Of a DNA stretch of 64,000 nt, positions 15,042-24,207 are shown one piece after another. Position numbers and translations under genes: made by a program. This DNA comes from Streptomyces hyderabadensis (GTDB lineage: Bacteria > Actinomycetota > Actinomycetes > Streptomycetales > Streptomycetaceae), in NCBI RefSeq assembly GCF_020404845.1, contig NZ_JAIOJZ010000001.1:186001-250000 (forward strand). Direction: 5' to 3'. Under the pieces are notes generated by a model. The model made no database searches. It saw nothing but the letters and a program-made list of their open reading frames with translations, and was not told the origin of the DNA. Within the stretch, counting starts at the first letter, position 1; each line of letters starts with the position of its first letter.

Positions 15042-16940
15042 ATGACAGCGCTCGACGGCCTCCTGGCCGACTCCCGTCCGTTCGCCCTGCTGCGCCGCCG
15101 TACCCCGGGCCGCGACCACGACACCGTCGAACTCCTGGTCGGCCCGGTCACCGAGCACGACCGGGTCGCCGACCTGCCCGACGAGGGGCTGGCGCTCGTC
15201 CCCTTCCGGCAGATCCGCGAGCGCGGCTTCGACGTCCGCGACGACGGCACACCGCTGCTGGTGCTCACCCCCGAGGAGCGGTACGAGATCCCGCTCGCCG
15301 AGGCGCTGGACCGGCTCCCCGGGCACGAGGTGCGGGTCGAGGGCGGCGGCTTCGACGTCGGCGACGAGGAGTACGCGCGGATCGTCGGCCGGGTCCTCGA
15401 CGAGGAGATCGGACGGGGCGAGGGCGCCAACTTCGTGATCCGGCGGACGTACCAGGGCCGGATCCCGGGGTTCGGGCGGGCCGACGCGCTAGCGCTGTTC
15501 CGTCGGCTCCTGGCGGGCGAGCGGGGCGCGTACTGGACGTTCGTCGTGCACACCGGGGACCGGACGCTGGTGGGCGCCAGCCCGGAGGTGCACGTGCGGA
15601 TGTCCGGGGGCACGGTCGTCATGAACCCGATCAGCGGCACCTACCGCTACCCCGCCGGGGGCCCAACGCCCGAGCACCTCCTCGGCTTCCTCGCCGACGG
15701 CAAGGAGATCGAGGAGCTGTCGATGGTCGTCGACGAGGAACTGAAGATGATGTGCACCGTCGGCGACATGGGCGGGGTGGTCGTCGGCCCGCGGCTCAAG
15801 GAGATGGCGCACCTCGCGCATACCGAGTACGAGCTGCGCGGGAAGTCCTCCCTGGACGCCCGGGAAGTGCTGCGGGAGACGATGTTCGCGGCGACGGTCA
15901 CCGGCTCGCCGGTGCAGAACGCCTGCCGGGTGATCGAGCGGCACGAGGCCGGCGGGCGGGGCTACTACGCGGGCGCGCTGGCGCTGCTCGGCCGGGACCC
16001 GGGTGACGGGCCGGGCGGGGCGGCCGGTCCCCAGACGCTCGACTCCCCCATCCTGATCCGCACCGCCGACATCGACGCCGACGGGCGGCTGCGGGTGCCG
16101 GTCGGCGCCACGCTGGTGCGCGGCTCGGACCCGGCGGGCGAGGTCGCCGAGACCCACGCCAAGGCGGCCGGGGTGCTGGCGGCGCTGGGCGTACGTCCCC
16201 GGCCGCGTACGGAGGCCGGGCGGCCGCGGCTGGCCGACGACCCCCGGGTGCGGGCCGCGCTGGACGGGCGCCGCGCCTCGCTGGCCCCGTTCTGGCTGCG
16301 GATGCAGGAGCCGTCGGCCGCGCTGACCGGGCACGCGCTGGTCGTCGACGCGGAGGACACCTTCACGGCGATGCTCGCCCACGTACTGCGCTCCTCGGGC
16401 CTGGCGGTGAGCGTGCGGCGGTACGACGAGCCGGGGCTGCGCGAGGCGGTGCTCGGGCACGAGGGCGGCCCGGTGGTGCTGGGCCCGGGACCCGGTGACC
16501 CCTCGGACCCGGCCGACCCGAAGATGCGCTTCCTGCGGTCCCTGACCGCCGAGGTGCTCGGGGCGAACCGGCACGGCGTCCTCGGCGTCTGCCTCGGGCA
16601 CGAGCTGATCGCGGCGGAGCTGGGGCTGGGCATCGTCCGCAAGGAGGTGCCGTACCAGGGCGCGCAGACGGGGATCGACCTGTTCGGGCGGCCGGAGACG
16701 GTCGGCTTCTACAACAGCTTCACCGCCCGCTGCGACGACGCCGCGGCGGCCGCGCTGACCGCGCGCGGCATCGAGGTGAGCCGCGCCGCGAACGGCGAGG
16801 TGCACGCGCTGCGCGGCCCGGGTTTCGCGTCGGTGCAGTTCCATCCCGAGTCCGTACTGACGCTGAACGGCACGGCGATCGTGCGGGAGCTGACCGGTCA
16901 GCTGCGCGGGACCAGCACGTTCTCCGAGCGGCGGCCCTGA
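15042..16940 (+). CDS. trpE: anthranilate synthase, fused TrpE-TrpG
   Basis: A 632-residue fusion. The N-terminal chorismate-binding domain contains NPISGTYRYPAGG, EELSMVVDEELKMM, GSPVQNAC and GGRGYYAGALALLG. The C-terminal class I glutamine amidotransferase has GVCLGHE (nucleophile C517) and VQFHPES. It converts chorismate and glutamine to anthranilate, the first step of tryptophan synthesis or of an anthranilate-derived metabolite. Fused enzymes of this PhzE-like layout are common in Streptomyces. The ATG follows AGAAGGAACC, and the attenuator upstream points to a role in tryptophan supply. trpD lies 30 kb away in the same window rather than adjacent. The 3' end overlaps the convergent dehydrogenase gene by 43 bases. 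Confidence 0.95.
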   Translation: MTALDGLLADSRPFALLRRRTPGRDHDTVELLVGPVTEHDRVADLPDEGLALVPFRQIRERGFDVRDDGTPLLVLTPEERYEIPLAEALDRLPGHEVRVEGGGFDVGDEEYARIVGRVLDEEIGRGEGANFVIRRTYQGRIPGFGRADALALFRRLLAGERGAYWTFVVHTGDRTLVGASPEVHVRMSGGTVVMNPISGTYRYPAGGPTPEHLLGFLADGKEIEELSMVVDEELKMMCTVGDMGGVVVGPRLKEMAHLAHTEYELRGKSSLDAREVLRETMFAATVTGSPVQNACRVIERHEAGGRGYYAGALALLGRDPGDGPGGAAGPQTLDSPILIRTADIDADGRLRVPVGATLVRGSDPAGEVAETHAKAAGVLAALGVRPRPRTEAGRPRLADDPRVRAALDGRRASLAPFWLRMQEPSAALTGHALVVDAEDTFTAMLAHVLRSSGLAVSVRRYDEPGLREAVLGHEGGPVVLGPGPGDPSDPADPKMRFLRSLTAEVLGANRHGVLGVCLGHELIAAELGLGIVRKEVPYQGAQTGIDLFGRPETVGFYNSFTARCDDAAAAALTARGIEVSRAANGEVHALRGPGFASVQFHPESVLTLNGTAIVRELTGQLRGTSTFSERRP

Positions 16941-17893
16941 CGGTAGTCCAGGACGTTGCGCACCGTGGCGTCGACGATCTGGCCGACGGCGTCCTCGGTG
17001 TAGTACGCCTGGTGCGAGGTGACCAGGACGTTGGGGAAGGTGACGAGGCGGGCCAGGGTGTCGTCCTCGACGGCCTCCAGGGACTTGTCGAGGAAGAACA
17101 GGCCCGCCTCGGCCTCGTACACGTCCAGGCCCACGCCCGCGAAGCGGCCCGCGCGCAGTTCACCGACGAGGGCGGCGGTGTCGATCAGGCCGCCGCGGCT
17201 GGAGTTGATCAGGACGGCGTCGTCCCGCATCGCCTTCAGCGCGGCGGCGTCGATCAGGTGCCGGGTCTCGGGCATCAGCGGGACGTGCAGGGTGATCAGG
17301 TCGGAGCGGGCCAGCAGCTCGTCCTTCGGGACGTAGCGCATGCCGAGTTCGGCGCAGGCCGGGTTCTCGGCGACGTCCCAGCCGAGCAGGCGCATGCCGA
17401 AGCCGTGCGCGATCCGGGCGAAGGCCTCGCCGATCTTCCCGGTGCCGAGCACGCCGGCGGTGCGGCCGTGCAGGTCGCGGCCCATCAGCCCGTCGAGCCG
17501 GAAGTCGAAGTCGCGGGTGCGGATGGAGGCGCGCACGATCCGCCGGTTGACGGCCATGGCGAGGGTCCAGGCGAACTCGGCGACCGAGTAGGGCGAGTAG
17601 TACGACACCCGGGCCACGGTCATGCCGAGCCGCTCGGCCGTGTCCAGGTCGACGTTGTTGAAGCCGGTGGAGCGCTGGGCCACCATCCGGGTGCCGCCGG
17701 CCGCGAGGATCTCCAGGACGGCCGCGCCGAGGTCGGCGTTGACGGAGGTGGAGACGATCTCGTGGCCGGCCGCGATGGGGGCGGTGTCCGCGTTGAGGAA
17801 GACGTCCAGGCAGCGGACCTCCTCCTGGTCGCGGAAGGCCCGCTCGATCAGGGGCTTCTCGTCGGCCTGCACGCCGAAGGCAAGGATCTCCAC
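16898..17893 (-). CDS. D-2-hydroxyacid dehydrogenase (D-lactate dehydrogenase-like)
   Basis: A 331-residue NAD-dependent dehydrogenase of the D-isomer-specific 2-hydroxyacid family, closest in appearance to fermentative LdhA. Seen: STGFNNVDL, YSPYSVAEFAW, GVLGTGKIGEAFARI (nucleotide fold), LHVPLMPETRHLI, LINSSRGGLID with the substrate arginine, and a SHQAYYTEDAV histidine segment. It probably interconverts pyruvate and D-lactate, though other 2-oxoacids are possible. The GTG start has GGGAG upstream. It is followed on the same strand by no coupled gene, and its 3' end overlaps trpE. Confidence 0.93.
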   Translation of the reverse strand: MEILAFGVQADEKPLIERAFRDQEEVRCLDVFLNADTAPIAAGHEIVSTSVNADLGAAVLEILAAGGTRMVAQRSTGFNNVDLDTAERLGMTVARVSYYSPYSVAEFAWTLAMAVNRRIVRASIRTRDFDFRLDGLMGRDLHGRTAGVLGTGKIGEAFARIAHGFGMRLLGWDVAENPACAELGMRYVPKDELLARSDLITLHVPLMPETRHLIDAAALKAMRDDAVLINSSRGGLIDTAALVGELRAGRFAGVGLDVYEAEAGLFFLDKSLEAVEDDTLARLVTFPNVLVTSHQAYYTEDAVGQIVDATVRNVLDYRQGRRSENVLVPRS

Positions 17894-17976
17894 GACCGCT
17901 CCCGTCCTGGTGGGCTCCGGGCCGAATATACGACCCCGGGCCCGCCGTCGCCGGTCAGCGGCCGTTCGGCCGGACG

Positions 17977-19005
17977 TCAGCCGAAGAAGACGCCGACCTC
18001 CTCGTACCGCGCCGGGTCGACCGTCTTCAGCCGGGCCGTGGCCTCGGCGATCGGGACCCGGACGATGTCCGTGCCGCGCAGGGCGACCATCTTGCCGAAG
18101 TCCCCGTCGCGGACGCAGTCGATGGCGTGCAGGCCGAAACGGGTGGCGAGCCAGCGGTCGAAGGCGCTGGGCGTGCCGCCGCGCTGGACGTGCCCGAGGA
18201 CGGTGGTGCGGGCCTCCTTGCCGGTGCGCTTCTCGATCTGCTTGGCCAGCCACTCGCCGACCCCGGACAGCCGGACGTGTCCGTAGGAGTCCAGGGACTC
18301 GTCCTTGAGCACCATGTCGCCGTCCTTCGGCACCGCCCCCTCCGCGACGACCACGATCGGGGCGTAGGAGGCCCGGAACCGGGAGGTCACCCAGGAGCAC
18401 ACCTGCTCCACGTCGAAGCGCTGCTCGGGGATGAGGATGACGTTGGCGCCGCCGGCCAGGCCCGAGTGCAGGGCGATCCAGCCGGCGTGCCGGCCCATGA
18501 CCTCGACGACCAGGACGCGCATGTGGGACTCGGCGGTGGTGTGCAGCCGGTCGATGGCCTCGGTGGCGATGCCGACGGCGGTGTCGAAGCCGAAGGTGTA
18601 GTCGGTGGCGGACAGGTCGTTGTCGATGGTCTTGGGGACGCCGACGCAGGGCACGCCGTACTCGTCGGCGAGGCGGGTGGCGACGCCGAGGGTGTCCTCG
18701 CCGCCGATGGTGATGAGCGCGTCGACGCCGAGTGCGGCGAGGTTCTCCTTGATGCGCCGGATGCCGCCTTGCTGCTGGAGCGGGTTGGTGCGCGAGGAGC
18801 CGAGGACGGTGCCGCCGCGGGGCAGGATGCCGCGGACGGCCGGGATGTCGAGCGGGACGGTGTCGCCCTCCAGGGGGCCGCGCCAGCCGTCCCGGAAGCC
18901 GGTGAAGTCGTAGCCGTACTCCTGGACGCCCTTGCGGACGACGGCCCGGATGACGGCGTTGAGCCCGGGGCAGTCGCCGCCGCCGGTCAGTACTCCGACC
19001 TTCAT
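17977..19005 (-). CDS. pfkA: 6-phosphofructokinase (group III, PPi-type residues)
   Basis: A 342-residue phosphofructokinase phosphorylating fructose 6-phosphate. Seen: MKVGVLTGGGDCPGLNAVIR, GTVLGSSRTNP, PKTIDND, MGRHAGWIA, LGHVQRGG and the F6P-binding PSAFDRW. The motifs GGEDT (D104) and PKTIDND (K125) are the residue choices usually linked with pyrophosphate-dependent enzymes, whereas classical ATP enzymes have Gly at both. S. coelicolor enzymes of this group are nevertheless reported as ATP-dependent, so the donor is not settled by sequence. The ATG follows AAGGGGATTACGCG. Cytoplasmic, glycolytic. It lies downstream of the two-component pair but is separated from it by 56 bases. Confidence 0.95.
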   Translation of the reverse strand: MKVGVLTGGGDCPGLNAVIRAVVRKGVQEYGYDFTGFRDGWRGPLEGDTVPLDIPAVRGILPRGGTVLGSSRTNPLQQQGGIRRIKENLAALGVDALITIGGEDTLGVATRLADEYGVPCVGVPKTIDNDLSATDYTFGFDTAVGIATEAIDRLHTTAESHMRVLVVEVMGRHAGWIALHSGLAGGANVILIPEQRFDVEQVCSWVTSRFRASYAPIVVVAEGAVPKDGDMVLKDESLDSYGHVRLSGVGEWLAKQIEKRTGKEARTTVLGHVQRGGTPSAFDRWLATRFGLHAIDCVRDGDFGKMVALRGTDIVRVPIAEATARLKTVDPARYEEVGVFFG

Positions 19006-19061
19006 CGCGTAATCCCCTTGCCACAGTGGGTGGTTGAGGCCACTCCACTGTCCCGCGCGGG

Positions 19062-19739
19062 TCAGGCGTCGTCCAGACCCCGTTCTATCGCGTACCGCAC
19101 CAGCTCCACCCGGTTGTGCAGCTGGAGCTTGCCGAGGGTGTTCTGGACGTGGTTCTGCACGGTGCGGTGCGAGATGACCAGGCGTTCGGCGATCTGCTTG
19201 TAGCTCAGGCCCTTGGCGACCAGGCGCAGCACCTCGGTCTCCCGGTCGGTGAGCCGGGGCGCGCCGGGGTCGTCGGTGCCGGCGGCGGGTGCGGGTTCGG
19301 AGGCGAGGCGGCGGTACTCGCCGAGGACCAGTCCGGCCAGGCCCGGGGTGAAGACCGGGTCGCCGGCGGCCGTACGGCGCACCGCGTCCCTCAGCTCCTC
19401 GGTGGAGGCCGACTTCAGCAGGTATCCGGTCGCGCCGGACTTCACCGCCTCCAGTACGTCGGCGTGCTCCCCGCTGGCCGAGAGCACCAGCACCCGCAGC
19501 TTCGGGTCGGCGCCGACGACCTCCTTGCAGACCTGGACCCCGGGCTTGCCGGGGAGGTTGAGGTCGAGCACGAGGACGTCGGGGGCGGCGGCGCGGGCGC
19601 GGCGCACCGCCTGGTCGCCGTCCCCGGCGGTGGCGACCACGTCGAAGCCGGACTCGGCCAGGTCGCGGGCGACCGCGTCGCGCCACATCGGGTGGTCGTC
19701 GACCACCATGACCTTGATCGGGTCCTGTCGTTCACTCAT
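19062..19739 (-). CDS. NarL/LuxR-family response regulator
   Basis: A 225-residue regulator. The receiver domain has MVVDDHPMWR near the N-terminus and the phospho-acceptor D59 in VLVLDLNLPGKPG. A C-terminal LuxR-type helix-turn-helix contains LTDRETEVLRLVAKGLSYKQIAERL and ISHRTVQNHVQNTLGKL. It is translated from an ATG that overlaps the upstream kinase by 8 bases. Its cognate kinase gene carries an in-frame TAG, so its input in this strain may be altered. Target genes are unknown; pfkA next door is one candidate. Confidence 0.95.
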   Translation of the reverse strand: MSERQDPIKVMVVDDHPMWRDAVARDLAESGFDVVATAGDGDQAVRRARAAAPDVLVLDLNLPGKPGVQVCKEVVGADPKLRVLVLSASGEHADVLEAVKSGATGYLLKSASTEELRDAVRRTAAGDPVFTPGLAGLVLGEYRRLASEPAPAAGTDDPGAPRLTDRETEVLRLVAKGLSYKQIAERLVISHRTVQNHVQNTLGKLQLHNRVELVRYAIERGLDDA

Positions 19740-20973
19740 GGTCTGCTGCCTTCCCCCGCGCCGTGGTGCCGGCGGTCTTCTTCGGTGCCTTCAGTTCGAC
19801 CTCCGTGCCCTGTCCGGGCACCGAGATCAGCTCGGCCGTGCCGCCGAGGTCGCGCAGCCGGCCCCGGATCGACAGGGCCACGCCGAGCCGTCCCTCGCCC
19901 TCGGCCTCGGCGAGCCGCCCGTCCGGGATGCCGGGCCCCTCGTCGCGGACGGTGACGATCACCTCGTCCGGTTCGTCCTCGACCAGGATCCAGGCGCGCG
20001 CCCGCTCGCCGACGTGTTGGCGGACATTGTCCAGCGCGGCGCCCACGGCGGCGGCCAGCTCCCGCGCGGCGTTCGGGGCCAGGAGGACCGGGGCGCCGGG
20101 TTCGGCCAGGTTCACCAGCGAACCGGCGTACGGGGCGAGCAGGGCGCGCAGGTCGACGGGACCGTCCGGGTCCGCCCCCTCCGGTTCCTCGACCACCCGG
20201 ACGACCGCGCCCTCGGCGGTGTCCTCCGACACGCGGGAGACGGGGACCAGGCCGCCGGAGACCAGGGTGCGCAGGGCGACCTCCTGCTCACCGGCCAGCC
20301 GGCCCAGCTCGGCCGCCTCGCCGCCGATGACGGCGCCCCGGCGCTGCACCATCGCCAGCACCTGCAGGACGCTGTCGTGGATGTCCCGGGCCAGCCGCTC
20401 GCGTTCCCTGGTCGCCGCCTCGATCTCCAGGGCGCGGGCGAGGGTGCGCTCGGAGGCGCGGGCGACCTCGACGACGTAGCCGATGGCGATGGAGGCGACC
20501 CAGACCAGGACGACGTTGTGGACGGTGTCACGGGCCGGGGTGCCGCGTTCGACCAGGTTGGCGACGGCGACGAGGGTGGAGGCGACGGCGGCCCAGCGCC
20601 AGCCGCCCTTGACGGCGAAGGCGAGCACGGAGCCTGCGGTCCATATCGACGGCAGGGTCGGCCCGCCGTCCATGACCCGTTCGTGGGCGTCGGCGAAGGG
20701 CGTGAGCAGGATGCCGGTCAGGGCGACGGTGAGGTCGGCGGCGAGGAACCGCTTGGTGCAGCTCGCGGCGTTCGCGACCTTGGGGAGGGTGGCCAGGGTC
20801 CACACGAGGAGGACCGCGTAGTAGGCGACGGCCAGCTAGGGGCGGTCGAAGCCGGACCAGGCGGTGGCGAAGAAGCCGATCGCGTACAGCATGGTGAGCA
20901 CGCGGTAGCCGGCCAGCGCGCGCCACAGCGGCTGCTCGACCGACATCCTCATGACTCTCTCGCGCCTGGCCAT
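19732..20973 (-). pseudogene. NarL-type sensor histidine kinase with internal TAG codon
   Basis: The frame from ATG 20973 (preceded by GGAGAGGGGGGAC) reads MARRERVMRMSVEQPLWR through a first membrane helix ending SGFDRP, meets a TAG at 20836-20838, and continues in the same frame with LAVAYYAVLLVWTLATLPK to the normal end. The downstream part has further membrane segments, a HisKA_3 box with DIHDSVLQVLAMVQRRG, an N-box near ALDNVRQH and DEGPGIPDG. Without the TAG it would be a 413-codon kinase. One base change (TGG or CAG to TAG) explains it. A GTG at 20805 could give a 357-residue form lacking the first membrane segments. It may be a true nonsense mutation or a sequencing error; the kinase core is intact. 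Confidence 0.75.
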
Positions 20974-21012
20974 GTCCCCCCTCTCCGGGTCACCGGCACC
21001 CGGTGCCCCGGA

Positions 21013-21783
21013 CTACGTACCGGCCCGGTCCTGCGCGGCCTTCGCCGCCTTGTCGCCCTTGGCGGCCTTGTCGCCCTTGGCGGCCTTCTCGGCCTTCGCC
21101 GCCTCCGCGAGCTGCCGCTTCATGGCGGTCGCGTACATGTCGACGTACTCCTGGCCGGAGAGCTTCATGATCTCGTACATGACCTCGTCGGTCACCGCGC
21201 GGAGCACGAAGCGGTCGTGCTCCATGCCCTGGTAGCGGGAGAAGTCCAGCGGCTTGCCGATGCGGATGCCGGGCCGCATCAGCTTCGGCATCACCTGGCC
21301 GGGCGGCTGGATCTTCTCGGTGTCGATCATGGCGACGGGGACGACGGGCGCGCCGGTGGCGAGCGCCACGCGCGCGAGGCCGCCCGGCTTGCCGCGGTAC
21401 AGGCGGCCGTCCGGGGAGCGCGTGCCCTCGGGGTAGATGCCGAACAGCTCGCCGCGCTCCAGCACCTCCATGCCGCTCTTGATGGCCGCCTCCCCCGCGC
21501 CGCGCGCGCCGGAGCGGTCCACCGGGAGCTGGCCGACGCCCTTGAAGAAGGCGGCGGTCAGCCGGCCCTTGACCCCGGGGGTGTTGAAGTACTCGGCCTT
21601 GGCGATGAAGGTCACCTTGCGGTCGAGGACGGCGGGCAGGAAGAACGAGTCGGAGAACGACAGGTGGTTGCTCGCCAGAATGGCGGCCCCCTCGGCCGGA
21701 ACGTGCTCCAGGCCCTCCACCCAGGGCCGGAAGGCCAGCTTCAGCGAGCCCCCGATGGTGACCTTCATCGCGCCGTACAACAA
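21013..21783 (-). CDS. plsC: 1-acyl-sn-glycerol-3-phosphate acyltransferase
   Basis: A 256-residue PlsC-family acyltransferase of phospholipid synthesis, acylating lysophosphatidate at the membrane. The catalytic NHLSFSD (H40, D45), the EGTRSPDGRLYRG phosphate-binding block and VVPVAMI are present. The C-terminal 35 residues are an Ala/Lys/Asp repeat (GDKAAK units), encoded by a tandem 18-base repeat near 21045-21085, probably an unstructured basic tail. Divergent from the hydrolase gene at 21920. Other lysophospholipid acceptors are possible, as several paralogues exist in Streptomyces. Confidence 0.93.
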   Translation of the reverse strand: MLYGAMKVTIGGSLKLAFRPWVEGLEHVPAEGAAILASNHLSFSDSFFLPAVLDRKVTFIAKAEYFNTPGVKGRLTAAFFKGVGQLPVDRSGARGAGEAAIKSGMEVLERGELFGIYPEGTRSPDGRLYRGKPGGLARVALATGAPVVPVAMIDTEKIQPPGQVMPKLMRPGIRIGKPLDFSRYQGMEHDRFVLRAVTDEVMYEIMKLSGQEYVDMYATAMKRQLAEAAKAEKAAKGDKAAKGDKAAKAAQDRAGT

Positions 21784-21919
21784 CCGAGTGCCTCCCGTGT
21801 CCGTGGGTCAGACCTTATCCCGCGGTGCCGTCAATGGCCCCGACGGCCCTGGTCGGTGTCAGTGCGGTCGCGTACGGTGAAAGACCCGCGAGTAATCCCT
21901 GACGACAGGAGACCGAGAC

Positions 21920-22723
21920 GTGTCGGTCCTGCCCGGAGCCGAGCCGTACCGCCACGAGGGCGGTGAGGTCGGCGTCCTCCTCTGTCACGGTTTCACCGGC
22001 TCCCCGCAGTCGCTGCGCCCCTGGGCCGAGTACCTGGCCGCGCGCGGCCTGACGGTGGCGCTGCCGCTGCTGCCCGGGCACGGCACCCGCTGGCAGGACA
22101 TGCAGGTCACCGGCTGGCCGGACTGGTACGCGGAGGTGGACCGCGAGCTGCGCGTGCTGCGCGAGCGCTGCGCGCGGGTCTTCGTCGCCGGGCTGTCCAT
22201 GGGCGGCGCGCTGGCGCTGCGGCTGGCCGCCAAGCACGGGGACGCGGTCAGCGGCGTGGTCGTGGTCAATCCGGCGAACCGGATGCACGGCGTCGCCCAG
22301 CACGCCCTTCCGGTGCTGCGCCACCTGGTGCCCGCGACGAAGGGGATCGCCAGCGACATCGCCAAGCCGCTCAGCACGGAGCTGGGGTACGACAGGGTGC
22401 CGCTGCACTCGGCGCACTCGCTGCGCGCCTTCTTCCGGCTGGCCGACGGCGACCTGCCGCAGGTGACCCAGCCGCTGCTGCTGCTGCGCAGTCCGCAGGA
22501 CCATGTGGTGCCGCCGGCCGACTCGGCGCGGATCCTGGGCCGGGTGTCGTCGACGGACGTGACGGAGATCCTGCTGGAACAGAGCTATCACGTGGCGACG
22601 TTGGACCACGATGCGGACCGGATCTTCGCTCAGAGCGTCGCGTTCATCGACCGGCTCGCGCCCGGTTCCGTCGGGGAACCGGAGTCCGGTCTCGGCAAGG
22701 AAGGGACGGCCGCAGGTGGCTGA
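21920..22723 (+). CDS. alpha/beta hydrolase (carboxylesterase/monoacylglycerol-lipase-like)
   Basis: A 267-residue hydrolase. LLCHGFTGSPQSLRPWAEYLA carries the oxyanion region, GLSMGGALAL the nucleophile Ser, SPQDHVVPP the acid, and SYHVATLDHD the histidine. Similar to EstD/Est30-type carboxylesterases and to monoacylglycerol lipases; no signal peptide, so it is cytoplasmic. The GTG is preceded by AGGAGACC. The last 8 bases overlap the start of the next gene, so the two are co-translated. Opposite a divergent plsC, hinting at lipid turnover, but the substrate is not determinable. Confidence 0.92.
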   Translation: MSVLPGAEPYRHEGGEVGVLLCHGFTGSPQSLRPWAEYLAARGLTVALPLLPGHGTRWQDMQVTGWPDWYAEVDRELRVLRERCARVFVAGLSMGGALALRLAAKHGDAVSGVVVVNPANRMHGVAQHALPVLRHLVPATKGIASDIAKPLSTELGYDRVPLHSAHSLRAFFRLADGDLPQVTQPLLLLRSPQDHVVPPADSARILGRVSSTDVTEILLEQSYHVATLDHDADRIFAQSVAFIDRLAPGSVGEPESGLGKEGTAAGG

Positions 22724-23342
22724 GCACGACTCCGACCGCGAGGACCGCGAGGAGCGCGAGGAGCGGGACCTGGAGCGGGAGCACCGCGAGGGACGGGAGC
22801 GCGCGGCGGACGGCGGCCCCGGGGCGCCGGACGTGCCCTTCGACGAGGACGCCGCCTGGGCCTCGATCGTCGCCGGGTACGGGGAGGAGCCCCCGGACCC
22901 GCCGGGCGCGAAGCCGTTCAAGTCGGTCGAGGACCTGGCGCTGCTGGAGACGGAGGTGAACGACGAGAAGCCCGGGGCGGACCGGCCCGCCCCGGACCGG
23001 CCGCTGGGCAGCTCCGTCGCCTTCGCGCCCGGCGTCGGCCCCCGCGACCACACGCCCGCCGAGCCGTCCGACGACGACTTCGACGCGGACGACGAGGGTC
23101 ACTTCGTGCCGCCCGAGCCGCCGCCGCTGCCCGAGGCCGACCCCACCGCGAAGTTCGCCTGGCTGGGCGTCCTCGGCGGTCCGGTGCTGCTCCTGCTGGC
23201 GGTGGTGCTCGGCTGGGACATGACCTGGTGGCTGACGACCCTGAGCATCGGCGGCTTCCTGGGCGGCTTCGCCACCCTGGTCATGCGGATGCGGACGGGC
23301 GACGAGGACGACGACGACCCGGGGCGCGGCGCGGTGGTGTAG
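22716..23342 (+). CDS. acidic membrane-anchored protein of unknown function
   Basis: A 208-residue protein. The N-terminal 140 residues are highly charged and disordered in character (DREDREEREERDLEREHREG, then Asp/Pro-rich), followed by two hydrophobic segments near the C-terminus (FAWLGVLGGPVLLLLAVVLG and WLTTLSIGGFLGGFATLVM) and an acidic tail. The topology suggests a cytoplasmic N-terminal domain. It overlaps the hydrolase gene by 8 bases. I do not recognise a named family. It is common beside this hydrolase in Streptomyces as far as I recall. Confidence 0.85.
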   Translation: MAEHDSDREDREEREERDLEREHREGRERAADGGPGAPDVPFDEDAAWASIVAGYGEEPPDPPGAKPFKSVEDLALLETEVNDEKPGADRPAPDRPLGSSVAFAPGVGPRDHTPAEPSDDDFDADDEGHFVPPEPPPLPEADPTAKFAWLGVLGGPVLLLLAVVLGWDMTWWLTTLSIGGFLGGFATLVMRMRTGDEDDDDPGRGAVV

Positions 23343-23381
23343 CCGGGCGGCCGGACCGCGCGACCGGGCCGGGCCCGGGGA

Positions 23382-24146
23382 TCAGGCGGCGCCGGCGGGT
23401 ACCCGGAGGGCGGTCAGGACCGGGAGGTGGTCCGTGGCCGCCCTCAGGTCGTCCTCGGCCACCCCGGTCAGTCCCGTCGGCACCCCGCAGCCCAGCACCT
23501 CGACGCCCTCGGTGACGAAGACCGCGTCGATACGGCGGTCGGGAGCGGTCGCGGGGAAGGTGTACTCGCCGCCCCAGGGCGCCGCGGTCCAGCAGTCGCG
23601 CAGCCCGTCCCCGAGCCGCCGGAAGGTGCGGCCGCCGGGGCGCTCGTTCAGGTCGCCGCCCGCGACGGCGTGCTTCACCCCGAGGCCGGCCAGGTGGCCG
23701 AGGAGCAGCCCGGCCTGTTCGTGGCGCTCGTCCGCGTCCAGGGACAGGTGGGTGCTCAGTACACCGAGACGGGCCCCGCCGATCCGGACCACGGCGGCGG
23801 CGATGCCCCGGCGGTGCCGGCCGGGGGTGAGCGGGAGCAGCACGTCCTCGGTGCGCTCCACGGTGGCCCGCAGCGAGCAGAGCAGCGCGGGGCCGGCGGC
23901 GGTGCCGCCGCCGGAGAGCAGGACCAGGTCGGACGCGGAGGCGAGCCGGGTGATCTTCTTGCGCCAGCGGAAGAAGCGCGGGGCCTCCTGGAGGAGGACG
24001 AGGTCGGGCGCGCAGGCCGTGATGACGCGGGCGAGGGCGTCGGTGTCGTCGCGCAGTGAGCGGACGTTGTAGCTCAGGACACGGATGACCGCGGAACCGT
24101 CGGGTTCGGTGCGGGAGTTGGGGAGCGCGGGGAGGGACGTTGCCAT
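23382..24146 (-). CDS. endonuclease/exonuclease/phosphatase family protein
   Basis: A 254-residue EEP-superfamily hydrolase. Seen: VLSYNVRSL with the metal/DNA-contact Asn, LVLLQEAPRF with the catalytic Glu, LSTHLSLD, GGDLNERPGG, and TDHLPVLT with the catalytic His. The fold cleaves phosphodiesters; members include nucleases and inositol-polyphosphate or sphingomyelin phosphodiesterases. There is no signal peptide, so it is cytoplasmic. The ATG lies at the edge of a 156-base spacer that holds the dispersed repeat. Confidence 0.9.
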   Translation of the reverse strand: MATSLPALPNSRTEPDGSAVIRVLSYNVRSLRDDTDALARVITACAPDLVLLQEAPRFFRWRKKITRLASASDLVLLSGGGTAAGPALLCSLRATVERTEDVLLPLTPGRHRRGIAAAVVRIGGARLGVLSTHLSLDADERHEQAGLLLGHLAGLGVKHAVAGGDLNERPGGRTFRRLGDGLRDCWTAAPWGGEYTFPATAPDRRIDAVFVTEGVEVLGCGVPTGLTGVAEDDLRAATDHLPVLTALRVPAGAA

Positions 24147-24207
24147 GCCGTCAATTTACGGGACCGCATGATCGGGCGCCTTGTGGGTCGGGGCGCGAGG
24201 CCTGTGG

